Shown here: positions 35,032 through 44,687 of the stretch, in pieces
Layout: each line of letters opens with the position of its first letter
Position numbering within the stretch: position 1 is the first letter of the stretch
From: Carnobacterium sp. CP1
GTDB lineage: Bacteria > Bacillota > Bacilli > Lactobacillales > Carnobacteriaceae
Reading direction: 5' to 3'
Length of the DNA: 64,000 nucleotides
NCBI RefSeq assembly: GCF_001483965.1
Contig: NZ_CP010796.1
Span: forward strand, 1,488,001-1,552,000
Position numbers and translations under genes: made by a program
Notes under the pieces: model-generated
Databases searched by the model: none
What the model was told of the DNA's origin: nothing
The model's input: the letters and a program-made list of their open reading frames with translations, nothing else

Positions 35032-36081
35032 CTATGCTAATTCTAATTTGTAATCTTCTGGCGAAATAATCGGCCAGATTTTAGTAAATAAATGGTTGAA
35101 TCCAACACCAAATACGATAGGTGCCACTAGAAAAACGAGAATTGTCACAATGATGTTGCCTACTGACCATCCTGCGATATTCAGGTGGTTTACGGGTCCT
35201 ACCAACCCACTAAAGCCAAATCCTGCACTCATCGGTGTACCTTGGATGTTAAAGATAGCGGCTAGTGCACCTAAACAAGCTGCATTGCAAATGATTGGCA
35301 GCATAATCTTGGGCTTAGCAAATACGTTCGACATTGATACTTTTGGCGAACCAATAAAATGCGCCAAACTTGTTCCGATAGGATTGACTCTCCATCCAGC
35401 AACTGCTAATCCGAAGCCGGCAGCACAAACGCCTAGGTTTCCTGCTCCTGAACCAATTCCTACTAATGAAATAGCTAACGCTATTCCTACTGTAGTAATA
35501 GGAGAAACAATTAAAATAGAGAAAATGATGGCAATCAACACAGACATAACGATTGGCTGGAAATTCAGCAGTTGTGCGGTCAAATGACCGATAAGCGTGG
35601 TAATACTCTTTACATAAGGCAAAATAAACAGCCCCGCTCCGCCGCCGACAATTAAAGAAATTGGAGGAATCAAAAGTATCGTGTAGGCTTTTAAGCGGTT
35701 ACCTAACACTAAAATCAATCCAGCTGCAATAGCTGCAGTCAGACCTACGTTGATCACATCTCCAGTACCATTTAAAGTCATTCCTTCTGCAGTAAATTGA
35801 ACAGCTCCGCCGCCTAAAACAGCTGCTAATCCTAGAGAAGTAGACTGAATAGGAGTAAACTTAAAGTTTATTCCGACTAACACACCGACAACCAGTCCTA
35901 ACATCGAATTAGACATGGACGTAGCGTTCAACACAAATTCTCCTTGAGGAAATACCGGAAGCAATGCTTTAAACAACTCTCCTAGTAATGCTCCAGGAAT
36001 TAAAGCAACAACTGTCCCAATGGCTAGACCGTTTAATACATTCATTGCATACTTTTTAGGGGTAAGTCTCTCAGTTTCCAT
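35032..36081 (-). CDS. EIIC-like membrane permease (PTS_EIIC_2-type)
   Basis: 349 aa with about nine or ten hydrophobic helices and no EIIA/EIIB domain. The GDVINVGLTAAIAAGLILVL, SPITTVGIALAISLVGIGSG and INVQGTP-like FNIQGTPMSAGFGFSGLVGP segments match the PTS EIIC-2-type putative transporter family. The gene product at 61424-62470 is a clear paralog. The start is ATG at 36081 with AAGGAG eight bases upstream; a longer reading to 36114 crosses that site. It is inserted between E3 and ptb in the operon, so its substrate may be a 2-oxoacid or the acid product. No phosphotransfer partner is nearby. Confidence 0.85.
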   Translation of the reverse strand: METERLTPKKYAMNVLNGLAIGTVVALIPGALLGELFKALLPVFPQGEFVLNATSMSNSMLGLVVGVLVGINFKFTPIQSTSLGLAAVLGGGAVQFTAEGMTLNGTGDVINVGLTAAIAAGLILVLGNRLKAYTILLIPPISLIVGGGAGLFILPYVKSITTLIGHLTAQLLNFQPIVMSVLIAIIFSILIVSPITTVGIALAISLVGIGSGAGNLGVCAAGFGLAVAGWRVNPIGTSLAHFIGSPKVSMSNVFAKPKIMLPIICNAACLGALAAIFNIQGTPMSAGFGFSGLVGPVNHLNIAGWSVGNIIVTILVFLVAPIVFGVGFNHLFTKIWPIISPEDYKLELA

Positions 36082-36195
36082 GATCCATTCTCCTTTTTTT
36101 ATGAGAAATTCCATAACAAATATAAGGAAGGACTTTCAGTCATTTCTTGATTTCTTAAAGCCCTTCACTTATTTTCTTGCTGTGGTGATGCTCAG

Positions 36196-37608
36196 TTAAA
36201 TATGGATCGGCTGTCCTAAGGCTAATTCAGCAGCATCCATAATACTTTCTCCTAGTGAAGGATGACTATGGATCGTTAACGCAATATCTTCAGCCGTTAA
36301 TCCATTCTCAACAGCTAAGCCCAATTCAGCAATCAAATCGCTGGCATTAACACCGGCAACTTGCGCTCCCAGCAATGCCTGGCTCTCTTTTTCTGTTACT
36401 AAGCGGATGAACCCTTCTGCTTTGTTCAACGACAAAGCACGTCCATTCCCGGCCAGCGGAAACTTGCTGGTTTTCACTTCAAATCCTTTTTCTTTTGCTT
36501 CTTTTTCTGTAAATCCGACAGTTGCCAATTCAGGATCAGTAAAGCAGACAGCCGGCATAGCTAAGTAGTCAACCGCTGCTCCTTTGCTTCCAGAAATAGC
36601 TTCTGCAGCAACTTTAGCTTCGTAGCTTGCTTTGTGTGCCAAGGCTAAACCAGGAACAATATCACCGATAGCAAAAATATTCTTCTTATTTGTTCTTCCT
36701 TGTTCATCTACTTGGATAAAGCCTTTACCGTCGGTTTCGATACCTGCGATATCTAATCCGATATCATCCGTATTTGGCCGACGCCCAACTGAAACTAATA
36801 CATAGTCTGCTTCAAGTTGTTTTTCTGCTCCGTCTGCTTCATAAGTAACGGTTACTTGCTGTTCATTTTGTTCAGCTGATTTAGCCATCGCATTTGTAAC
36901 TACTGTCACGTTTTTGCGTTTGAAATTCTGCTCAACTAGTTTCACCATATCTTTTTCAAATCCCATCAAGATTTGGTCCATTCCTTCTAAAATCGTGACT
37001 TCTGTTCCTAGTTTAGCATAAGCTCCGGCCAGTTCAGTTCCGATGTAGCCTCCCCCGATAACAATCATTTTTTTAGGTATCTCGGTCAAGCTCAGCGCTC
37101 CTGTAGAGTCGATGATGCGTTCTCCAAACTTAAAGGATTTCAGCTCTATCGGCCGGCTGCCTGTGGCAATAATTGCCTTTTCGAATTTGTATGTTTGTCC
37201 TTTTTCTTCATCAAACATCACATGAAGGGTTTGGCTGTTGACGAAATAAGCTTCTCCTTTAATGATAGAAACGTTATTTTTCTTCAACAATTGTTCGACA
37301 CCCTTGGTTAAAGGCTGTACAACTTTTTTGTTTTTCCAAGCTTGTGTTTTTTTGAAATCAATCGTAGTTTCTTTGTTTTGGATCCCTGTTGATGAAGCGT
37401 TTAAAGAAGATTGGTACTCTTCGCCAGCATGAATCAGTGCTTTAGAAGGAATACATCCGACGTTTAAACACACACCGCCAATGTTTCCTCGTTCGATCAA
37501 TGTTACTGATTGTCCCAATTGAGCAGCGCGAATAGCTGCTACGTACCCCCCTGGTCCGGAACCAATAACGACTGTTTCTAACTCTTCTGCAAAATCTCCT
37601 ACTACCAT
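36196..37608 (-). CDS. lpdA: Dihydrolipoyl dehydrogenase (E3)
   Basis: 470 aa FAD enzyme that reoxidises the lipoyl groups of the complex with NAD+. FAD GxGxx[20 protein letters not shown]. Redox disulfide C47/C52 in [18 protein letters not shown] domain: [21 protein letters not shown]-terminal active-site base in [15 protein letters not shown]. The N-terminus MVVGDF is like Bacillus PdhD. ATG start with AAAGGATGATGAG. It is 10 bp downstream of E2. Confidence 0.96.
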   Translation of the reverse strand: MVVGDFAEELETVVIGSGPGGYVAAIRAAQLGQSVTLIERGNIGGVCLNVGCIPSKALIHAGEEYQSSLNASSTGIQNKETTIDFKKTQAWKNKKVVQPLTKGVEQLLKKNNVSIIKGEAYFVNSQTLHVMFDEEKGQTYKFEKAIIATGSRPIELKSFKFGERIIDSTGALSLTEIPKKMIVIGGGYIGTELAGAYAKLGTEVTILEGMDQILMGFEKDMVKLVEQNFKRKNVTVVTNAMAKSAEQNEQQVTVTYEADGAEKQLEADYVLVSVGRRPNTDDIGLDIAGIETDGKGFIQVDEQGRTNKKNIFAIGDIVPGLALAHKASYEAKVAAEAISGSKGAAVDYLAMPAVCFTDPELATVGFTEKEAKEKGFEVKTSKFPLAGNGRALSLNKAEGFIRLVTEKESQALLGAQVAGVNASDLIAELGLAVENGLTAEDIALTIHSHPSLGESIMDAAELALGQPIHI

Positions 37609-37618
37609 AAGTTACTCA

Positions 37619-38983
37619 TCATCCTTTCACAAAAAGCAGTTCTGGGTCTGCTAAAAACTTTTTCAAATCATTGATTGCTTGTTGTGCTGTTACGCCGTCA
37701 ATAATCCGGTGGTCAAAGCCGAATGAGATTTTCAGCATTGGAACTACGATGGGCTGTCTATTTTCATCTGGGATTACTTCATCTTCGATTCTTGCCATCC
37801 CTAAAATAGCAACTTCGGGCTGATTGATGATTGGTGTGGACCATACCCCGCTCGTCGCTACTGAGCCAACGTTTGTGATTGTCATTGAACCATTCTCCAT
37901 ATCTGCTCTCGTTAAAGTTCCATTTATAGCTTTTTCCGTATTTTCTGCCATTTCTTCAGCAATCGTGAACAGACTCTTGCGTTCTGCATCACGAATTATC
38001 GGTACGAACAGTCCTTTATCAGTATTCGTTGCAATACCGACATTAAAGTAATCATGGTAGACGATTTCATCTGTTGTTTCGTCGATTGATGCATTCAATT
38101 CTGGATAACGGGATAAAACAGCAACTAAAGCTTTGACAAAATAAGCTGAATAAGTCAACTTGATTCCTTCTTCTTTAGCGATAACTTTAAACCGTTCTCT
38201 ATGTTCCACCAGTTTTTCTACGTTAACTCGATCCAGTACCGTTACATGCGGAGAAGTAGCTTTGCTATTTACCATTGCTTTAGCAATAGCTTTACGTGTT
38301 CCTGACATTTTCACTCTTCGTTCTTTTCCAGTTGAAGCTGGAGCTGTTTTAGCGGGTTCTTCTTGCCACGCAGATGGAACAGCTTCTTTTTTCGGTTCAG
38401 CAGCTGGTTTTGAAACACCTGAAGCCAAATAATGATCAATGTCTTCACGTGTGACTCGATTATTTTTACCTGTTGCCGGAACTTGTGTTAAATCCACTTC
38501 TTTTTCGCGTGCGTATTTTCTGACAGATGGAATGGCCAGCATTCTGATATCAGTATTAGAATGTTGCTTGCGAGAAGTCGACGCAGCTTCTTTGCTAGGT
38601 TCAATGGATTCTTTACCAGGTTTTAAGTGGCTAACATCTTCATGTTCGATTGCTACCGTATCGGTGCCTTCTTTTACCACTTCATTTTCTTGCGGATCAT
38701 CTTTTTGCAGCGTTTCTTCATCTTCTTTGACATTGTCGCTTTTTCCGTCGATTTCAATTTCTACGATTGGGTCTCCTACTTTAGCAATTTCGCCTTCAGC
38801 AACCAATATCTTAGTTACCGTGCCTGATACAGGGGATGGCAAACCGATCACTGCTTTATCACTTTGAATTTCTGCTAAAATATCATCTTCTTTTACTTTA
38901 TCACCCGGTTTTACATCCCAAGTCACGATTTCGCTTTCATGAATTCCTTCACCACTATCTGGTAGTATGAATGAATAGGTCAT
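37619..38983 (-). CDS. pdhC: Dihydrolipoamide acyltransferase (E2) of the 2-oxoacid dehydrogenase complex
   Basis: 454 aa. One lipoyl domain (1-78, lipoyl Lys43 in [12 protein letters not shown]), an acidic linker, a peripheral-subunit-binding domain (about 147-190; [20 protein letters not shown]), an Ala/Pro linker, and the catalytic domain ending with [20 protein letters not shown], whose His/Asp are the acyl-transfer residues. ATG with GGAGGG. It forms the core on which E1 and E3 assemble. The sequence is PDH-like, but linkage to ptb-buk leaves branched-chain specificity open. Confidence 0.95.
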   Translation of the reverse strand: MTYSFILPDSGEGIHESEIVTWDVKPGDKVKEDDILAEIQSDKAVIGLPSPVSGTVTKILVAEGEIAKVGDPIVEIEIDGKSDNVKEDEETLQKDDPQENEVVKEGTDTVAIEHEDVSHLKPGKESIEPSKEAASTSRKQHSNTDIRMLAIPSVRKYAREKEVDLTQVPATGKNNRVTREDIDHYLASGVSKPAAEPKKEAVPSAWQEEPAKTAPASTGKERRVKMSGTRKAIAKAMVNSKATSPHVTVLDRVNVEKLVEHRERFKVIAKEEGIKLTYSAYFVKALVAVLSRYPELNASIDETTDEIVYHDYFNVGIATNTDKGLFVPIIRDAERKSLFTIAEEMAENTEKAINGTLTRADMENGSMTITNVGSVATSGVWSTPIINQPEVAILGMARIEDEVIPDENRQPIVVPMLKISFGFDHRIIDGVTAQQAINDLKKFLADPELLFVKG

Positions 38984-39006
38984 TTGTACGCCCTCCTTAT
39001 TTCTGG

Positions 39007-39984
39007 TTAGAATTCAACCGTTTCTTTGATTTTATTTGCAATATCACTAGCATTAGGAATCCATTCTGCTTCTGCTGCCCCAAATGGGAAGACAGTATCT
39101 GGAGCTGTCACTCTGCAAACTGGAGCTTCTAGATACATAAATGCTCGTTCTCCGATTTCAGACATGATTTGCCCTGCAACACCTGATTGTCTTTGCGCTT
39201 CTTGGACTACAACAACACGTCCAGTTTTCTTGATCGATTCAACGATTGTTTCCATATCTACTGGGGATACGGTTCTCAAATCAAGAACTTCAACAGAAAT
39301 ACCTTCTTTTTCTAACGTTTGAGCAGCTTTCAATGATTCGCTGACCATTAAACCGTAAGTTACTACTGTCACATCTGACCCTTCTCGTGTGATTGCAGCC
39401 TTATCTAACGGCACGCGGTAATCTTCGTCTGGAATATCTTGTTTAATCGAACGGTAGAGTTTTAAATGTTCTAAGAAAATAACCGGATCATTGCTCTCGA
39501 TTGAAGAAATCAATAGTCCTTTTGCATCGTAAGGGTTGCTTGGAATAACAATCCGCATGCCGGGAACCTGTGACAAGATTCCTTCAAGATTATCTGAATG
39601 AAGTTCGGGAGTATGGACGCCTCCTCCATAAGGTGCTCTGACCGTGATCGGCATGTTTCTGGTATTAGCTGTCCGATAACGCATACGGGAAAATTGAGCA
39701 ATTATAGGGTCCATTGCTTCTAAAATAAATCCTGAAAATTGAATCTCCGGAATCGGTCTAAATCCTTCAGTTGCAAGACCGATAGACATCCCTAAAATAC
39801 CTGATTCAGCTAATGGGGTATCAAATACTCGCTCTTTTCCGTGTTTGGTCTGCAATCCATCGGTTACTCTGAAAACGCCTCCATTAGGACCTACGTCTTC
39901 TCCATAAATCAATGTGTTTTCATCATTCTCCAATTTGTAATCTAAGGCATCATTAATGGCTTGAACAATTGTTTTCTCAGTCAT
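39007..39984 (-). CDS. pdhB: 2-oxoacid (pyruvate-type) dehydrogenase E1 beta subunit
   Basis: 325 aa, equal to Bacillus PdhB in length. It contains [60 protein letters not shown] and [11 protein letters not shown]. With E1alpha it forms the ThDP-dependent decarboxylase. The start chosen is ATG at 39984 with AAGGAG upstream; it overlaps the E1alpha end by 8 bp. The longer frame to 40050 runs through E1alpha coding sequence. Confidence 0.95.
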   Translation of the reverse strand: MTEKTIVQAINDALDYKLENDENTLIYGEDVGPNGGVFRVTDGLQTKHGKERVFDTPLAESGILGMSIGLATEGFRPIPEIQFSGFILEAMDPIIAQFSRMRYRTANTRNMPITVRAPYGGGVHTPELHSDNLEGILSQVPGMRIVIPSNPYDAKGLLISSIESNDPVIFLEHLKLYRSIKQDIPDEDYRVPLDKAAITREGSDVTVVTYGLMVSESLKAAQTLEKEGISVEVLDLRTVSPVDMETIVESIKKTGRVVVVQEAQRQSGVAGQIMSEIGERAFMYLEAPVCRVTAPDTVFPFGAAEAEWIPNASDIANKIKETVEF

Positions 39985-41095
39985 TTTGTGACATCTCCTT
40001 TTCTTCGTACGATGCAATTTGCTCTTGTATATTTTGAGGGGAAACTTCATACATGTTCTTCAAGAAATCAGATACTTTTTGTTTTTCAACTTTCCCGATC
40101 GCTGTCACGGCTTCTTTGATTTCTTTTTTACATGTCTCAATGACCTCGTCTTCTTGCTCTTCACTCCACAATCCTTTTTCCATTAAGTAATTTCTCATGC
40201 GAATCAGTGGATCTTTTTCTTCCCATTCTGCTAACTCTTTTTCTCTACGGTAACGCGTTGGATCGTCAGACATCGTATGTGGTCCAAAACGATATGTTAA
40301 AGCTTCAATAACAACTGGACCTTTACCAGCCAATGCATGGTCGCGTGCTGCTGATACAGCTGCATACATCGCCAATGGGTCCATACCATCTACTTGAATA
40401 CCAGGAATTCCGGCTGCTACTGCTTTTTGCGCAAGTGTTTCTGCTTTTGTCTGTTCTTCAAGCGGAACAGATATTCCATAGCGGTTATTTTGAATAACGA
40501 TCACATATGGAACGTTATAAACTCCCGCAAAGTTTATACCTTCGTAAAAGTCTCCTTGAGAAGTTGCTCCATCTCCATTCATTGAAAGGACAATATTGTT
40601 TTTATTTCTTTTTTTCATTCCCAATGCTACACCCATCGCGTGAGTGATATGACCACCGACGATAACTTGCGGAACATATGCATTCAGATCTTCTGGATAT
40701 TCGTTTCCTTTCATATGGCCTTTATACCATAAGAAAGCTTTTTCTAACGGCAGTCCATGAAAAATCAGCGGAACCAGGTCTCGATAGGTTCCCGCAAAAA
40801 AATCTCCATCTCCTAAAGCGTAGTGAGTAGCAATCTGGCTGGCTTCTTGTCCTCCGCTTGGAGCGTAGTTTCCTAGAGCTCCCTGACGGTTCAATAGAGT
40901 GACTCGTTGATCGTAGGCTCTTGCCCAAACCATCCGACGCATCAATTCCGTTAATTCTTCATCTGATAAGTCAGGTTCTAATTCTGAATTGGTGACTTTT
41001 CCTGCTTTATCTAAAACTTGATAAAAAGGAAATTCTTTTTTATAGCTCTCTACAATGTGATCTAAATTAAATGTTGTCCCGTTTTTTTTAGACAT
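39977..41095 (-). CDS. pdhA: 2-oxoacid (pyruvate-type) dehydrogenase E1 alpha subunit
   Basis: 372 aa. The ThDP motif is [20 protein letters not shown], ending NNRYGIS. The phosphorylation-loop region [14 protein letters not shown] is conserved. The N-terminal [20 protein letters not shown] and [14 protein letters not shown] resemble Gram-positive PdhA more than typical BkdA. ATG start with AAGGGATG. It is the first gene of the operon; the upstream 241 bp carry two cre-like sites and a palindrome. The substrate is probably pyruvate, but ptb and buk in the same operon argue for longer or branched acyl-CoAs as well. Confidence 0.94.
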   Translation of the reverse strand: MSKKNGTTFNLDHIVESYKKEFPFYQVLDKAGKVTNSELEPDLSDEELTELMRRMVWARAYDQRVTLLNRQGALGNYAPSGGQEASQIATHYALGDGDFFAGTYRDLVPLIFHGLPLEKAFLWYKGHMKGNEYPEDLNAYVPQVIVGGHITHAMGVALGMKKRNKNNIVLSMNGDGATSQGDFYEGINFAGVYNVPYVIVIQNNRYGISVPLEEQTKAETLAQKAVAAGIPGIQVDGMDPLAMYAAVSAARDHALAGKGPVVIEALTYRFGPHTMSDDPTRYRREKELAEWEEKDPLIRMRNYLMEKGLWSEEQEDEVIETCKKEIKEAVTAIGKVEKQKVSDFLKNMYEVSPQNIQEQIASYEEKEMSQND

Positions 41096-41125
41096 ATCTA
41101 CATCCCTTTCCTTAACAACTTTTTG

Positions 41126-41219
41126 TGTAAGCGTTTTACAAATTCATTGTACCCCTTATTGTTCGGTTAGGATAATTGACGTATTCTATAGGCATATAGA
41201 ATGAATAAAAACGCTTACA
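41126..41219 (-). promoter_or_regulatory. Regulatory region of the dehydrogenase operon: two cre-like sites and a palindrome
   Basis: TGTAAGCGTTTTACA at 41126-41140 (plus) and TGTAAGCGTTTTTA on the minus strand (41206-41219, 13 of 14 to TGNAANCGNTNNCA) suggest CcpA binding. Between them is a perfect inverted repeat ATTCTATA-GGCA-TATAGAAT (41183-41202). TTGTAA overlapping the distal cre and TATATG 16 bases downstream could be a promoter, but several alternatives exist. Confidence 0.5.
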
Positions 41220-41275
41220 AAATCGGTTTTTTCTTTGAGCTAAAACTGAAAGTTCTGCTTAAGATTTTTTTCTTC

Positions 41276-41313
41276 TCAAAAAAAAGAGGCTAGGAATATT
41301 ACCTCTTAGCCTC
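41276..41313 (-). terminator. Terminator of the metallophosphoesterase gene
   Basis: GAGGCTA/TAGCCTC stem (41286-41292 with 41307-41313), extended by AGG/CCT, followed on the minus strand by TTTTTTTT. Confidence 0.85.
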
Positions 41314-41336
41314 CGCTTTATTTTATTAATTGCTAC

Positions 41337-42230
41337 TTATCGTATATCAAACTCTTCAACAGGTTCTGGTCCTCTCATTATTTCTTTTTCGATCGTCAAT
41401 ACGCCATCTGGACTCACTTTGATTGCCCAACGCACTAATTGAATTTTTCCTTCTGTAAGTTCAATTGCTGTAATAAAAGTTGGGTAGACACAACAACCTG
41501 TATTGAAATAAGGCAGCTCCTTGTCTTTTGGGTATTTAAATCGATGGGTATGTCCACAAATCAGCATCATCTTATTCTTTTTAATCCATTTGTTAAAGTT
41601 CTTTTCAATTTTATGCCGCTTAGAGACATTTTTTATCGGACTTGACGGATTCCTTATGCCAAATCCATGGAGAAACCGCCAAAAAAATTTGAGAGAAAGC
41701 ATCGTAAAAAACGCAAATTGATCGTTAGGTGCATCTCCTTGATGGCCATGTACCGTTAAAATTTCCTGACCTGTTTCTAAGTTTCTTAATACTAATGCCT
41801 CAACTGGTTTAAGCCCTTTAAGAAAATCAAAAAACACTTCATTGTATTCATCGTAATTTGTATAGTAATTCTCTTCAACGAATTTTTTATTCTTCAAAAA
41901 TATATCATGATTGCCATATAACCGTATCAAACGCTTTTTATCGAAAAACTTTTTTATGATATCAAATACTTCGCGGTGAGCATTTTTAGTGTATTTAAAA
42001 TCTGAATACTCTAACATTTCATCTCCGTCTCCCGCTTCAATATAAGTAAAATTATTTTCATAATAATGTTTTAAAGCATGAAGATAAATATTCCGATTTC
42101 GTGTAAATTCATCTGACATACTGCCATCTCCTCGATGGACATCACTAAAAAACACATATTTTGAATCCTCATCAAAATATTCCACTCTAGCTTTTTTATA
42201 AGCTTCTGTTAAACGTCTGTCTGTGAACAT
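41337..42230 (-). CDS. Calcineurin-like metallophosphoesterase
   Basis: 297 aa. All five metal motifs are visible: FSDVHRGDG, AGDGDEMLEY, LYGNHDIF, TVHGHQGD and ICGHTHRF. The layout resembles LpxH/YfcE-type enzymes. The substrate is unknown; a phospholipid or nucleotide are options. ATG at 42230 with GAGGTG six bases upstream is preferred over GTG at 42239, which lies within that site. It is transcribed alone. An inverted repeat TAGTATA-N7-TATACTA (42295-42315) overlaps a TATACT upstream and might be an operator. Confidence 0.88.
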   Translation of the reverse strand: MFTDRRLTEAYKKARVEYFDEDSKYVFFSDVHRGDGSMSDEFTRNRNIYLHALKHYYENNFTYIEAGDGDEMLEYSDFKYTKNAHREVFDIIKKFFDKKRLIRLYGNHDIFLKNKKFVEENYYTNYDEYNEVFFDFLKGLKPVEALVLRNLETGQEILTVHGHQGDAPNDQFAFFTMLSLKFFWRFLHGFGIRNPSSPIKNVSKRHKIEKNFNKWIKKNKMMLICGHTHRFKYPKDKELPYFNTGCCVYPTFITAIELTEGKIQLVRWAIKVSPDGVLTIEKEIMRGPEPVEEFDIR

Positions 42231-42520
42231 TTTCTTCACCTCATTTCACTTTAGTCTCCTTTAAATCAGACTAATCTCTTGGTTATCTTACTACTAGTAT
42301 ACTTTATCTATACTAATAACAAAAATAATAGCCTGATGAACATTTTCCTTTTTGTGTCTGGGATTGCAGTGGGAATTGTTGATGATGCATCTAAATGTCC
42401 ATAATGCGTAATAATTGTATTTGATCAGATAGAATAGTACCATTTTAAGTAACAGATAAATGTTAGCGAATTCACCCGATTATTCAAATCAGCAGACAAA
42501 TCATTGAGGAGGAAAGCAGC

Positions 42521-43318
42521 ATGGATTTAGGTATTGAGGGAAAAATAGCTTTGGTCACTGGATCAAGTTCGGGCATTGGTTGGGAAACCGCTCGTGTTCT
42601 TTTAGAAGAAGGCACTACGGTTATTCTTACGGGTAAAAAGCAAGAGAAATTAGAACAAGCCGCGGCTAAAATGGGAACGAATGATAAGCTTTTTCATTAT
42701 GCAGCAGACATTACCAGTAGCGAAGAGCTGAAAACGATGCACGATAAAATTGCAGAAGAAGTCGGCAAAATCGATATCTTGGTTCAATCAGCCGGCATCA
42801 CCGGTGCGCAGGGACTTTTTCATGAAATCGATATGGAGGGCTGGGAATCGACACTTGAAGTTGATTTGCTCGGACCTGTTCGTGTGGTAAAAGAATTCTT
42901 ACCAGACTTAAGAGATGGCGGCTGGGGCAGACTTGTCTTAATAGCTTCTGAAGATGCTGTACAACCTTACGATGATGAATTGCCTTATTGCTGTGCAAAA
43001 GCCGGGATTCTTGCTTTTGCAAAAGGACTGTCGCGCACTTATGCTCGTGAAGGACTGCTGGTCAACACCGTTTCACCAGCTTTCATTGAGACACCGATGA
43101 CCGATGCCATGATGGATAAACGTTCTAAAGAGTTAAACGTGTCAAAAGACGAAGCGATTCAATCGTTTCTGGATAAAAAGAGACCTTATATGGAACTTAA
43201 ACGCCGCGGGCAAACAGAAGAAGTAGCTGCCGTTATTGCCTTCCTCTGCTCTGAAAAGGCTTCTTTTGTCAATGGCTCTAATTACCGCGTAGACTCTGGA
43301 TCAGTTGCAACTATTTAA
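42521..43318 (+). CDS. Short-chain dehydrogenase/reductase (SDR)
   Basis: 265 aa Rossmann oxidoreductase. Cofactor motif TGSSSGIGWETARVL, NAG-like SAG (LVQSAGITG), catalytic Ser in LIASEDA and YCCAK (YxxxK). The C-terminus IAFLCSEKASFVNGSNYRVD is typical of classical SDRs. ATG with GAGGAGG. It precedes a flavoprotein gene by 22 bp in the same direction, so the two are probably co-transcribed. The substrate is not apparent. Confidence 0.9.
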   Translation: MDLGIEGKIALVTGSSSGIGWETARVLLEEGTTVILTGKKQEKLEQAAAKMGTNDKLFHYAADITSSEELKTMHDKIAEEVGKIDILVQSAGITGAQGLFHEIDMEGWESTLEVDLLGPVRVVKEFLPDLRDGGWGRLVLIASEDAVQPYDDELPYCCAKAGILAFAKGLSRTYAREGLLVNTVSPAFIETPMTDAMMDKRSKELNVSKDEAIQSFLDKKRPYMELKRRGQTEEVAAVIAFLCSEKASFVNGSNYRVDSGSVATI

Positions 43319-43340
43319 GCTAAGAAAGGAGAAATAATCA

Positions 43341-44573
43341 GTGGGAAAACAACCAAAAAATGATATTCAACGGACACAACAAGCTAACCATCCTTATGAT
43401 TACTTAATTATTGGAGGTGGAATGGTCGCCGGTTATGCTGCGAAAGGAATACGCGAACTGGATAAAATCGGTACAATCGGCATCCTTTCAGCAGATGTGG
43501 ATGCGCCTTACACACGCCCTGCCTTAACGAAAAAATTATGGACAGACGATGAGTTTACAGAGGATCAAGTTTCGCTTAATACAGAAGATGAAACGGGTGC
43601 TGTGATTGAATTAGAAACCGTTGTAACAGCAATCAACCGAGACATGCACACAGTTCATCTGGAAGACGGAACGATTATCGGCTATAACAAATTACTCTTG
43701 GCAACAGGCAGCGAACCAGCTAAAATTGACGGTCCTGAAGATGACCGTGCGATTTTCTTTAGGAACTGGACAGACTACCGAAGACTCCGTGAACTTTCCG
43801 GCCATAATCGGCATATCTTAGTAGTTGGAGGCGGATATATCGGGGCCGAATTAGCAGCTGGTTTAGTCCAAAATGAGACTAGGGTCACGCTGATCTACCC
43901 TGATGAAGTACTTGGAAGCAAGCAGTTTCCTGAAGAAATCGCTAAAGAATATGAAGCAGCTTTCCGAAAAGTAGGTGTCACACTTGTAAATGGAAAACGC
44001 GCTACATCCTATCGAAAAGAAGATGATAAACTAACATTGACACTTGATGACGGTTCCGAACTAGAAGCTGACGCTATCGTAAGCGGTCTGGGCGTTTCCC
44101 CTCGTGTCTCACTGGCAAAAGAAAGCGGCTTAACAGTAGAAGACGGTGTCGTTGTTGATGAGTATTTGCGGACTGAAGATCCCGATATCTATGCCGCCGG
44201 AGATATCGCTGCTTATCCAGATAAGATTTTAGGCAAAAACCGAATCGAACACGTCGATCATGCGCGAAATTCAGGAGAAGCTGTTGGAAAAGCGATGGCC
44301 GGAGCAGATGAACCTTATACACACACTCCTTACTTCTATTCTGTCGTATTTGATATCTCTTGGAAAGCTATTGGAACCTTAGATCCTGAGCTGGATACGT
44401 TGATCAATAAAGTCGGCGACGGAAAAGTTGTTTATTACCTTAAAGACGATAAACCTGTGGGTATCTTGCTTTGGAATGTTGAAGCAGATTTAGACGACGT
44501 CCGCAACATTCTTAGCGATCCGCCGTCCGATTCAAATGCATTGAAAGGCGCTATCCGAGAAAAAGAAGAATAA
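43341..44573 (+). CDS. FAD-dependent pyridine nucleotide-disulfide-type oxidoreductase (ferredoxin-reductase-like)
   Basis: 410 aa. The FAD motif DYLIIGGGMVAGYAAKGI, NAD(P) motif ILVVGGGYIGAELAAGLV and second FAD motif DIYAAGDIAAYPD define the family. No redox-active CxxxxC pair is seen, which fits ferredoxin/rubredoxin reductase or apoptosis-inducing-factor-like enzymes rather than lipoamide dehydrogenase. The C-terminus (about 320-410) is a small alpha/beta domain. The start is GTG at 43341 with AAGGAG. It forms a pair with the SDR gene. No ferredoxin or monooxygenase partner is in view. Confidence 0.88.
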   Translation: MGKQPKNDIQRTQQANHPYDYLIIGGGMVAGYAAKGIRELDKIGTIGILSADVDAPYTRPALTKKLWTDDEFTEDQVSLNTEDETGAVIELETVVTAINRDMHTVHLEDGTIIGYNKLLLATGSEPAKIDGPEDDRAIFFRNWTDYRRLRELSGHNRHILVVGGGYIGAELAAGLVQNETRVTLIYPDEVLGSKQFPEEIAKEYEAAFRKVGVTLVNGKRATSYRKEDDKLTLTLDDGSELEADAIVSGLGVSPRVSLAKESGLTVEDGVVVDEYLRTEDPDIYAAGDIAAYPDKILGKNRIEHVDHARNSGEAVGKAMAGADEPYTHTPYFYSVVFDISWKAIGTLDPELDTLINKVGDGKVVYYLKDDKPVGILLWNVEADLDDVRNILSDPPSDSNALKGAIREKEE

Positions 44574-44596
44574 ACGTAAAAAAATCTCTCTAATGA

Positions 44597-44645
44597 AAAA
44601 AAGCACTGCCTTAGATTCATTTGAACCTAAAGCAGTGCTCTTTAT
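44597..44645. terminator. Bidirectional terminator between the flavoprotein and CoA-transferase genes
   Basis: GCACTGC/GCAGTGC stem (44603-44609 with 44632-44638), extended by TTAG/CTAA, with TTTTTTT on the minus side and CTTTATT on the plus side, between convergent genes. Confidence 0.85.
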
Positions 44646-44687
44646 TGTCATATAAAGACTTAGAACGTTTTTAATTTTTTAAGAATT

